Below, piece after piece: positions 1 to 5,132 of a DNA stretch of 5,791 nt (its first letter is position 1; each line of letters starts with the position of its first letter). The position numbers were made by a program, and so were the translations under genes. Below the pieces are notes generated by a model. The model saw nothing but the letters and a program-made list of their open reading frames with translations, was not told the DNA's origin and did no database searches. The DNA comes from Thermomicrobiaceae bacterium (GTDB lineage Bacteria; Chloroflexota; Chloroflexia; Thermomicrobiales; Thermomicrobiaceae), in the NCBI GenBank assembly GCA_007123655.1, contig SKKR01000114.1, positions 1 through 5,791 of the forward strand, written 5' to 3'.

Positions 1-108
1 CGATTCCAGAATCGGTTCGAGCACTCGCGCTTCGATCTCGCGGCGGGTGAGCACGCCGATCTGGTTGAGCCGGGCGGGATCGCGTGCTGGCTGGTTTTCG
101 TCTGGCAT
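1..108 (-). CDS. N-terminal fragment of an L-2-amino-thiazoline-4-carboxylic acid hydrolase-like protein (runs off left edge)
   Basis: Reading leftwards from an ATG at 108-106 gives 36 uninterrupted codons to the window edge, beginning MPDENQPARDPARLNQIGVL and continuing TRREIEARVLEPILES. A polar, disordered-looking start followed by an 'LTRREIEARVL.P' amphipathic helix resembles, from memory, the beginning of proteins annotated as L-2-amino-thiazoline-4-carboxylic acid hydrolase, a family linked to conversion of thiazoline carboxylates to cysteine derivatives. With so little sequence this is a resemblance only; no catalytic residue is visible. Purine-rich stretches (GAGGTG, then GGAG) precede the ATG; the GGAG is unusually close, so the GAGGTG about 11 bases upstream is the better ribosome site. 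It is divergent from the hydrolase gene at 381. The coding call is more secure than the family. Confidence 0.5.
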   Translation of the reverse strand, partial: MPDENQPARDPARLNQIGVLTRREIEARVLEPILES

Positions 109-300
109 CTCTCCACACCACCTCTCGCGAGCGCTAGTCGAGCCTGTCGCAGACAATACCACGTCTCCGATGCGGGTGTATCTTGTTCCGAGCGGTCATC
201 TGGACGGTCCAGAACGTTCGCGGGAACGCACGACGTCGAGTAAGCGTCCACCGATCCGGCAACGTGTTTTCCAGCGCCTTGAAGCGAACTTGCGAAACGC

Positions 301-317
301 GGCATTTCTTCAATGCC
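301..317. promoter_or_regulatory. Short inverted repeat upstream of the hydrolase gene
   Basis: GGCATT, five bases, then AATGCC form a perfect 6-base dyad ending four bases before a TTGTCA promoter-like box. A dyad next to a -35 box could be an operator or activator site, but one this short can arise by chance. Confidence 0.25.
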
Positions 318-320
318 CGG

Positions 321-350
321 TTGTCAGATCGTGCGGTAGGCTAGTAAAGG
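321..350 (+). promoter_or_regulatory. Weak candidate promoter for the alpha/beta hydrolase gene
   Basis: TTGTCA at 321-326 matches the TTGACA -35 consensus at five of six positions. Downstream spacing puts a poor -10 (TAGTAA at 342-347 or TAAAGG at 345-350) 15 or 18 bases away. A start of transcription near 355 would leave a leader of about 25 bases before the GTG at 381. Only the -35 half looks convincing. Confidence 0.2.
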
Positions 351-380
351 GGCGATCCGATCACAATATCGCAGGTTGGC

Positions 381-1625
381 GTGCCGATGACGGCAGCGGA
401 CAGGGACGACACCGGAACGGAACGTGCAGGCTCCCGGCGCTGGTATCAGCGCCGCTGGCTGGTGGCGCTTGCGGGCCTGTTTTTGCTTCTGGTGGTCCTC
501 GCGAGTAGCGCACACGTGCGGGCAGGACTAACGAGTGCCGGCTTTCTTCTGGAGATCTTCCCGGATCTGCCGGCGTATCCGTCTCGCTGGTTTTCGTCGG
601 AACCGGAGCGGACACTCGTCTTCTTCCCCCATGAGGACGGAGTGGAAGGCGCCTACCTCTACAGCCCGGGAGAAACCGGGTGCCACGCCGGGCTGGTGAT
701 GTACATTGGTCTCGGCCCGGAGCATCAGGACTCCCACCTGGACCGGGTCTCCCGCGCGTTCGCCCGTAACGGAATCGCGGTACTGATTCCGATCTCGGAT
801 GAAATGATCGCCTATCGAGTTGACGCGGAAGAACACCTTCGAGCGGCATCGGCGTTCAGGTACATGCAGGCACACCCGGAGATCGACGCCGAGCGGGTAG
901 GCATGTTCGGGATAAGTGTAGGTGGATCGATCGTCGTCAACGCCGCTCAGGAGCCGTCGATCAACGAAGATGTGGCCATGGTGCACTCGCTCGGCGGCTA
1001 CTATGACGCGACTCGACTGCTCTCTCAGATGGCGGTCGGCGCCTTCGAGGTCGATGGCGAGTGGCACGCCTGGGAGCCCTCGAGCACCACGTTCCGCGCA
1101 ACGCGAAACAGCATTGTGCGCCTGATGCCCTCAGATGACCGGCTGATTCTCTGGGAGATGTTCGGGAACGACACACAGGAGGTGTCCGACGAACTTTCCA
1201 GTGAGGGACGGGCCCTGGCGGAGTTACTGGTCAACCGTGATCCGGAACGGATTGACGAACTGGAGAGCAATCTTCCCGACGAACTGGTTCAGTACCTCGA
1301 TCTTATTTCACCGTCCAGCGGGCGCGACCGGCTGGTGTCGGAGACATTGCTTCTCCATGACAAGCACGATCACGTCCTGCCCTATAGCGAGTCGGTTCGC
1401 TTCTACCGGGAAGCGCATGACGTAACGCCAATTCATCTTACGTTGATCGAACAGTTTCATCATGTGCGTCCGGACGAAGAAGGTGACCGGCTTGGCTTGA
1501 TTGGGGATGGTGCCCGCCTGCTCCGGCACGTGTATCGTATGAACCGTTCGCTCGATGACAGGGGATGGTTTGCGTCACCGCTGGACCTGATTCCCGGACT
1601 GGGCGACACGAGCGACTGCACCTAG
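381..1625 (+). CDS. Membrane-anchored alpha/beta hydrolase (dienelactone hydrolase-like)
   Basis: A 414-residue serine hydrolase of unknown substrate. Residues ~18-26 are basic (RRWYQRRW) and ~27-43 are a hydrophobic helix (LVALAGLFLLLVVLAS), giving a signal-anchor with the catalytic domain probably outside the cytoplasmic membrane. The domain has an early strand LVMYIGLGP (105-113), GIAVLIP (131-137), and the nucleophile elbow G-I-S-V-G-G with Ser179. The acid is most likely Asp330 in HDKHDHVLP and the base His360 or His361 in EQFHHVRP, so the triad looks complete. Residues ~205-315 form a charged, helical cap. Translation starts at GTG 381 (AGG five bases upstream) or ATG 387; neither has a strong ribosome site. 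The fold is secure; esterase, lipase or dienelactone-type activity cannot be told apart. The gene stands alone, with a photolyase relic convergent 28 bases after its stop. Confidence 0.85.
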   Translation: MPMTAADRDDTGTERAGSRRWYQRRWLVALAGLFLLLVVLASSAHVRAGLTSAGFLLEIFPDLPAYPSRWFSSEPERTLVFFPHEDGVEGAYLYSPGETGCHAGLVMYIGLGPEHQDSHLDRVSRAFARNGIAVLIPISDEMIAYRVDAEEHLRAASAFRYMQAHPEIDAERVGMFGISVGGSIVVNAAQEPSINEDVAMVHSLGGYYDATRLLSQMAVGAFEVDGEWHAWEPSSTTFRATRNSIVRLMPSDDRLILWEMFGNDTQEVSDELSSEGRALAELLVNRDPERIDELESNLPDELVQYLDLISPSSGRDRLVSETLLLHDKHDHVLPYSESVRFYREAHDVTPIHLTLIEQFHHVRPDEEGDRLGLIGDGARLLRHVYRMNRSLDDRGWFASPLDLIPGLGDTSDCT

Positions 1626-1653
1626 CGCGTCGCGTTATCTGACGAACCGGCGA

Positions 1654-2102
1654 TCAACAATCCGAATTTTGAGAACTCGTCCAATACCGTCTCGCCCGCT
1701 GGAACAATTCGGACTGCGCATCCCGGAAGGTCGCAAACGCGCGTTTTCGCGCGTCCTGGTGATGAACGATCGGTTCTGGATAGTCTCTGCCGATGACACA
1801 CCTGGCCGGCTTCAGAACCTCCGTCGGTGCCTCCCAAGGTCGATGAATGACGCGTTCAGGAAAGTGCCCTAGTTCCGGCAGCGATCGCTTGACGAACTCC
1901 CTGCTGGGATCATGCGTCTCTCCCTGCCGGACAGGATTGAAGACGCGAAACAATGGTGCCGCGCCCGCTTCTGGTCCGATCACCCTGTTGCCAGCCGCCT
2001 TTGTTCGACGCGGGATCGCCGTCAATCAGATGCCGCATGAACCGCCTCGAGAAGCGCGTTGTTGTCGGCAAGTCTCATGCTGCGCCGGATCTACAAGATC
2101 AC
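1654..2102 (-). pseudogene. phrB: Deoxyribodipyrimidine photolyase relic (N-terminus fused to C-terminus by internal deletion)
   Basis: The intact enzyme is a cytoplasmic FAD protein of about 450-480 residues that repairs pyrimidine dimers with light. From a GTG at 2102-2100, the minus strand reads V-I-L-stop-I-R-R-S-M-R-L-A-D-N, which matches the family start M-x-x-W-F-R-R-D-L-R-L-A-D-N; the tryptophan codon has become TAG. After NALLEAVHAA the frame leaves photolyase sequence. A second frame takes over with FMRHLIDGDPASNKGGWQ, the C-terminal flavin-binding motif (usually DGDxAxNNGGWQW). One extra base near 1985-1988 then shifts into a third frame: FRVFNPVRQGE, LPELGHFPE, IHRPWEAP, GRDYPEPIVHH and a TGA stop at 1654. 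About 1 kb of the middle, including most of the FAD domain, is missing. The gene is dead, but the remaining C-terminus is still readily recognised. Confidence 0.85.
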
Positions 2103-2112
2103 GGGTTGGTTT

Positions 2113-2127
2113 GACGATCTGATCGTC
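2113..2127. promoter_or_regulatory. 15-base perfect palindrome before the photolyase relic
   Basis: GACGATC-T-GATCGTC is a perfect 7-base dyad about one central base. It lies 11-25 bases upstream of the GTG start of the photolyase relic, where a ribosome site or operator would sit. It may be a leftover regulator site of the dead gene or a small hairpin. Confidence 0.35.
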
Positions 2128-2160
2128 CTGCCCGTCACGGCAACGTGGATTCGTTCAAGG

Positions 2161-2216
2161 AATAGTGACCAGGACCGTTGCCGGGAAGGGTGGGAGCCTG
2201 GGTGCCTGGTCACTAT
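2161..2216. repeat. Small inverted-repeat element with flanking direct repeats (REP- or MITE-like)
   Basis: ATAGTGACCAGG at 2162-2173 is repeated exactly in reverse complement as CCTGGTCACTAT at 2205-2216. Allowing one bulged base, the arms extend inwards by ACC/GGT. About 31 bases, G-rich, lie between the perfect arms. CAAGG occurs directly outside both ends (2156-2160 and 2217-2221; TCAAGG if the shared T is counted), as a target duplication would. There is no coding capacity and no T-tract, so it is neither a full insertion sequence nor a standard terminator. A mobile or repeated extragenic palindrome is the best reading; copies elsewhere cannot be seen from here. Confidence 0.55.
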
Positions 2217-2262
2217 CAAGGCAGCCTCGGTGCAATCCGGATGCCACCAACCTGCCATTCGG

Positions 2263-2283
2263 TTGACATGCTGGAGTTGTCAA
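2263..2283. promoter_or_regulatory. Operator-like inverted repeat upstream of the D-2-hydroxyacid dehydrogenase
   Basis: TTGACA and TGTCAA form a perfect 6-base dyad separated by nine bases (TGCTGGAGT). The centre is about 90 bases before the preferred start codon. The spacing, with half-sites about 15 bases centre to centre, is compatible with a dimeric repressor, and the right half overlaps a possible -35 box. Binding by a regulator is inferred; no regulator gene is in the window. Confidence 0.35.
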
Positions 2284-2305
2284 TCTCCCGTCGTTGGGTT
2301 TAGAT
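2277..2305 (+). promoter_or_regulatory. Candidate promoter of the D-2-hydroxyacid dehydrogenase
   Basis: TTGTCA (2277-2282) is followed after 17 bases by TTAGAT (2300-2305). The -35 is good and the -10 is poor. Transcription would begin near 2312, inside the longer reading frame that opens at 2304, which favours the later start at 2364. Confidence 0.25.
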
Positions 2306-2348
2306 GATGAAGCAACACACTGCAAGACCAGACGAAACCGGTACCGAG

Positions 2349-2356
2349 AAGGGGAG
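2349..2356 (+). promoter_or_regulatory. Ribosome binding site that decides the dehydrogenase start
   Basis: AAGGGGAG ends seven bases before the ATG at 2364. The in-frame ATG codons at 2304 and 2307 have no purine-rich site in front of them, and the 20 residues they would add are polar and not part of the family fold. Confidence 0.7.
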
Positions 2357-2363
2357 CGCGTCG

Positions 2364-3314
2364 ATGAAGCTGCTGGTCGCGAATGGGTGGGATCCGGACG
2401 GACTGGAAGAGGTCAAGGCGGAGTTTCCGTCAATCGAATGGGTGGATGGGAAGACCCCGGAATCGAAGCTTGCCGGCATCGTCGACGCGGAGATCGTCTA
2501 CGGACACGTGGACAAGGAATCATTTCGCGCCGCGAAAAATCTCAAGTGGGTGCACTCACACAGCGCCGGCGTCGACTGGGTGACGCATGTCCCGGAACTC
2601 GTCGAGAGTGATGTGATAGTGACGAACACGTCCGGTGGGCACGCCTCGACGATCGCGGAACACACGATCGGCATGCTCGTGTCGCTGACACGCGGATTCA
2701 CGCATCTGAATCGTGCCCAGCAGGAGAAGCGATGGGCACAACCGCTGGAGTTCAAGCCCATGGGTCTTTCGGGGCGGACAATGGGCATCATTGGATTGGG
2801 GCAAATCGGTACAGCGATCGCTCGGGTTGCCAGCGCAATGCGGATGACGGTCATTGCCGTAGACGCCCGCGAGGTCTCGAGACTGGAGTTCGTGAGCAGC
2901 GTCTGGCGACTCAACCGGCTGTCGGATCTGCTCCGGCAGTCCGATGTCGTCGTCGTGACAGCGCCATACACCAGCGAGACGATCGACATGATCGGCGCCA
3001 GTGAGATCGACATGATGCCCGATGGAAGCTACCTCGTCGCGATCTCCCGTGGAGGAATCATCAACGAAATCGCGCTGGCTGAAGCGCTTCGCTCCGGCAA
3101 GCTTGCCGGAGCCGGACTCGATGTCACCGCGGTCGAGCCGCTGCCTGAGGGCGATCCGCTCTGGGAAGCGCCGAATTTGATGCTCACGCCGCACTGCTGC
3201 GGAACATCCGAGCAGACCTTTCGGGAAGTCACGAACTATCTGAGGTTGAACCTCACTCGCTACCTGGCGGGGGAGCCGCTGATCAACGTGATCGACAAAC
3301 GCCTCGGATACTAG
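2364..3314 (+). CDS. D-isomer-specific 2-hydroxyacid dehydrogenase
   Basis: A 316-residue cytoplasmic NAD(P)-dependent oxidoreductase that interconverts a 2-oxoacid and a D-2-hydroxyacid. The substrate lobe begins MKLLVANGWD and carries the SAGVD loop (~67-71), then TNTSGGHASTIAEH. The nucleotide domain has GLGQIG at ~144-149 and an aspartate at ~167 (VDARE) after the second strand, which favours NAD over NADP. The catalytic set is complete: Arg229 in ISRGGIINE, Glu258 in VEPLPEGDPLW and His277 in LTPHCCG. Length is normal for the family. I start it at 2364 because of the AAGGGGAG site; a start at 2304 would give 336 residues. The gene stands alone on plus and converges with the aldolase operon. 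Glyoxylate, hydroxypyruvate or a longer 2-oxoacid is possible; the family does not settle the substrate. Confidence 0.9.
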   Translation: MKLLVANGWDPDGLEEVKAEFPSIEWVDGKTPESKLAGIVDAEIVYGHVDKESFRAAKNLKWVHSHSAGVDWVTHVPELVESDVIVTNTSGGHASTIAEHTIGMLVSLTRGFTHLNRAQQEKRWAQPLEFKPMGLSGRTMGIIGLGQIGTAIARVASAMRMTVIAVDAREVSRLEFVSSVWRLNRLSDLLRQSDVVVVTAPYTSETIDMIGASEIDMMPDGSYLVAISRGGIINEIALAEALRSGKLAGAGLDVTAVEPLPEGDPLWEAPNLMLTPHCCGTSEQTFREVTNYLRLNLTRYLAGEPLINVIDKRLGY

Positions 3315-3331
3315 CATGTCGACGGAAAGCT

Positions 3332-3368
3332 GACGGAACGGGCAAGACGATTGGGGACCCGTTCCGTC
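3332..3368. terminator. Bidirectional hairpin terminator between convergent genes
   Basis: GACGGAACGGG (3332-3342) pairs perfectly with CCCGTTCCGTC (3358-3368) across a 15-base loop, giving an 11-base GC-rich stem in the 67-base gap between two convergent stop codons. No clear T-run follows on either strand, so it may work with Rho or as a transcript-end stabiliser rather than as a textbook intrinsic terminator. Confidence 0.65.
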
Positions 3369-3381
3369 CCGTCGTTCACAT

Positions 3382-4137
3382 CTATCGACCGAGTGTCTTC
3401 AAGCCCGCGGTAGCGCCAGCGAGCATGAATCCCAGGTCACCACCAGCGGTAAGATACTGGAATCCCTGTTCGGCGCGTCGGTGAGCGTCTTCAGGGGTCG
3501 GGCAGGCGAGCCCGGGGATCTTCCCGGTGTCCTGACACGCCTGGACAACTTTTTCAAGCGCTTTCGCGTGGCGGTCATCCTCACCAGCGCGCCGCGGGTC
3601 GATGCCCATTGACAGTGCAAGGTCGGCTGGACCCGCCCAGCATCCGTCCACGCCGTCCACCGCCATGATCGCTTCCGCGTTGTCTACCGCGGTGATACTT
3701 TCGAGCTGCACGGCGACGAAGATCTGGTCATTGATCCAGTCCGGATAGTCGGATCCATAGCGAATCGCACCGCCCCAGCCCCAGGAGCGTTTGCCTATCG
3801 GCGGTATTCGGCAGGCGTCCGCCGCTCGCCGGGCGTCGTCCGGGGTCTCAACCATGGGAACGACAATACCCATAGCTCCCTCGTCGAGCAGGCGGCCGAT
3901 CAAGGTGTAGTCGTTCCGGGCTACCCTGGCCATTGGGATCGCCGATGAATTCCTCATTGCCATGAGCGCCAGATTGGTCGTGTCCTGTCCCCACGACCCG
4001 TGCTGGGTATCCAGCAGAATGAAGTCGATCCCGCAGTTGGCGAGCGCTTCCGCCGCGAGCGGTGAACCCATCCCCATGGAGTAGCCGAACGCCGGCTCGC
4101 CCTGCGTCATTCTGGTTTTGGCCGTATTCTCTCGCAC
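3382..4137 (-). CDS. HpcH/HpaI family class II aldolase (2-keto-3-deoxy sugar-acid aldolase-like)
   Basis: A 251-residue metal-dependent aldolase of the TIM-barrel HpcH/HpaI superfamily, which cleaves 2-keto-3-deoxy acids or similar compounds into pyruvate and an aldehyde. Visible family features: FILLDTQHGSWG with the base His46; RVARND with pyruvate-binding Arg71; DEGAMGIVVPMVETPDDAR; metal-ligand Glu146 in VQLES; and GPADLALSMG with metal-ligand Asp172. Length and residues fit an active enzyme. Translation starts at GTG 4137, preceded by a perfect GGAGGA four bases upstream; a later ATG at 4110 lacks such a site. It is the last gene of a minus-strand operon, 49 bases after the reductase. 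Beside a tartronate-semialdehyde-type reductase, a GarL-like role is the natural inference; HpaI-type or other aldehyde products remain possible. Confidence 0.88.
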   Translation of the reverse strand: MRENTAKTRMTQGEPAFGYSMGMGSPLAAEALANCGIDFILLDTQHGSWGQDTTNLALMAMRNSSAIPMARVARNDYTLIGRLLDEGAMGIVVPMVETPDDARRAADACRIPPIGKRSWGWGGAIRYGSDYPDWINDQIFVAVQLESITAVDNAEAIMAVDGVDGCWAGPADLALSMGIDPRRAGEDDRHAKALEKVVQACQDTGKIPGLACPTPEDAHRRAEQGFQYLTAGGDLGFMLAGATAGLKTLGR

Positions 4138-4141
4138 TCGA

Positions 4142-4147
4142 TCCTCC
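4142..4147 (-). promoter_or_regulatory. Strong ribosome binding site of the aldolase
   Basis: The minus strand reads GGAGGA four bases before the GTG start at 4137. This fixes the unusual GTG start over the downstream in-frame ATG. Confidence 0.75.
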
Positions 4148-4149
4148 GG

Positions 4150-4166
4150 TCGATCGCGACGATCGA
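4150..4166 (-). repeat. Intercistronic hairpin just before the aldolase ribosome site
   Basis: TCGATCG and CGATCGA pair perfectly over a three-base CGA loop, in the 49-base gap between the reductase stop and the aldolase start. The stem ends two bases upstream of the GGAGGA. In the mRNA it could affect aldolase translation or block decay; this is inferred from position only. Confidence 0.4.
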
Positions 4167-4186
4167 AATCCTCGCGAGTAATGAAG

Positions 4187-5086
4187 CTAATGCTTGCTCA
4201 CCTCATGATTCGCCGCGGCTTCAAGGACCTTCAGCATGGCCGAGTGGTCGAGATCGCCGTGTCCGTTGGCCACAAGCTGCTCATACATCTGACTGACGAT
4301 GGACGTCACCGGGAGCGGAACGTTGTTTTCCTTGCCGGTGGACATCGCGATCCCCAGGTCTTTACGATGCAGGTTGATCCGGAACCCCGGGTCAAAGTTG
4401 TGCTCGATCATCGTCGGACCGCGCATCTCGAGCACTTTTGTCTGTGCCAGGCCGCCGTTGAGCACCTGGATGATCTTCTCCGGGTCGACCCCGGCTTTCG
4501 ATCCGAGCACGAGCGCTTCGCTGACCGCTTCGTAGGCGATCGCCACGACCACCTGATTGCAGGCTTTCACGATCTGTCCCGCCCCGGCTTCTCCACAGTG
4601 CACGATCGTCTGACCCACGACCTCGAACATCGGATGGGCCCGCTTGAAGTCGGCCTCAGTGCCGCCAACCATGATGCTCAAGGTCCCGGCGATCGCTCCC
4701 TTATCTCCGCCGCTGACGGGTGCATCGAGCGCGCTCGCACCCCGTTCTGACAGCGCTTCATTCACCGAGATCGACGTCGCCGGAGCGATGGTGCTCATGT
4801 CGACAAGCAAATCTCCCTGATTCATCCCCTCGAGCAGGCCGTTCTCACCGAACACGACGTCCTCGACGTCCGGAGAGTCCGGCAGCATCGTCACGACCAT
4901 GCTGACCTGGTCCGCGACTTCCCGCGGACTGCCCGCGGGGATCACGTTGTTCGACTCACCAGAGAGTTCGTCGACCGCGCCGCGGCTGCGATTGTGAACG
5001 ACGACCTCCCAGCCGTCCTTGACGAGATTGCGCACCATGGGCTTCCCCATGATTCCGAGTCCGACGAATCCGATTCGTTCCCCCAT
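4187..5086 (-). CDS. NAD(P)-dependent beta-hydroxyacid dehydrogenase (2-hydroxy-3-oxopropionate reductase / 3-hydroxyisobutyrate dehydrogenase family)
   Basis: A complete 299-residue cytoplasmic enzyme of the beta-hydroxyacid dehydrogenase family. The Rossmann motif GFVGLGIMGKPM sits at 6-17. Asn32-Arg33 after the second strand (VVVHNRS) points to NADPH. VDMSTI is at 95-100, the substrate loop DAPVSGGDKGA at 121-131 (Ser125, Gly126, Gly127), the catalytic lysine Lys174 in GAGQIVKACNQ, and Lys242-Asp243 in HRKDLG. The end GDLDHSAMLKVLE matches the GarR-type C-terminus. ATG 5086 has AAAGGA about six bases upstream. It is about 60% identical by eye to the gene 46 bases upstream and is followed by an aldolase, so reduction of tartronate semialdehyde to glycerate is the best guess. 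3-Hydroxyisobutyrate, sulfolactaldehyde or succinate-semialdehyde activity cannot be excluded. Confidence 0.92.
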   Translation of the reverse strand: MGERIGFVGLGIMGKPMVRNLVKDGWEVVVHNRSRGAVDELSGESNNVIPAGSPREVADQVSMVVTMLPDSPDVEDVVFGENGLLEGMNQGDLLVDMSTIAPATSISVNEALSERGASALDAPVSGGDKGAIAGTLSIMVGGTEADFKRAHPMFEVVGQTIVHCGEAGAGQIVKACNQVVVAIAYEAVSEALVLGSKAGVDPEKIIQVLNGGLAQTKVLEMRGPTMIEHNFDPGFRINLHRKDLGIAMSTGKENNVPLPVTSIVSQMYEQLVANGHGDLDHSAMLKVLEAAANHEVSKH

Positions 5087-5108
5087 TGCGCATCCTTTCC
5101 GCTACACC

Positions 5109-5126
5109 AGGCTCCTCATTGAGCCT
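5109..5126 (-). repeat. Small intercistronic hairpin between the two reductase genes
   Basis: AGGCTC and GAGCCT pair across a six-base loop in the 46-base gap between the paralogues, six bases beyond the first gene's stop. No T-run follows, so it is more likely an mRNA processing or stability feature than a terminator. Confidence 0.3.
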
Positions 5127-5132
5127 CGATAC

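Larger units (their letters stand above)
109..380. other. Divergent intergenic region
   Basis: This 272-base gap separates the starts of two divergent genes, so both promoters should lie here. No frame across it gives a convincing protein. A plus-strand frame entering from position 47 is antisense to the left-hand gene and then overlaps the hydrolase start, so I treat it as noise. Visible structure is limited to a GGCATT/AATGCC inverted repeat at 301-317, a weak TTGTCA box at 321, and a short CGTTC-GCGG-GAACG dyad near 213-227. Confidence 0.6.

Noticed and set aside
47..508. 153-codon plus-strand open frame
   Set aside because: It is antisense to the left-hand gene, overlaps the hydrolase start in another frame and has a composition rich in Arg, Ser and Pro without a recognisable motif.
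361..1067. Long minus-strand open frames opposite the hydrolase
   Set aside because: They are antisense to a gene with a clear catalytic triad, and have the Arg/Pro-rich, motif-free look of GC-rich shadow frames.
1654..2025. The 123-codon minus frame as an intact small gene
   Set aside because: It matches only the C-terminal part of photolyase, begins at a TTG in a frame that is unrelated to the family before the frameshift point, and cannot bind FAD alone.
2162..2216. Inverted repeat as an intrinsic terminator
   Set aside because: The loop is about 31 bases, no T-run follows on either strand, and it lies between two divergent gene starts where no terminator is expected.
1669..2307. Several plus-strand frames of 67-91 codons across the middle region
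   Set aside because: They have no good ribosome site or motif; the first two lie antisense to the photolyase relic, and the others cross its promoter side and the palindromic element.
2304..2363. Earlier start for the dehydrogenase
   Set aside because: The 20 extra residues are polar and outside the fold, no ribosome site precedes them, and a candidate promoter would start transcription within them.
2556..3317. 253-codon minus-strand frame opposite the D-2-hydroxyacid dehydrogenase
   Set aside because: It is long, but the plus frame holds every family motif and a good ribosome site; the antisense product shows no domain.
4118..4750. 210-codon plus-strand frame opposite the reductase
   Set aside because: It is antisense to a conserved dehydrogenase and rich in His and Arg; a similar antisense frame recurs over the paralogue at 5304-5582, as expected from shared codon pattern.
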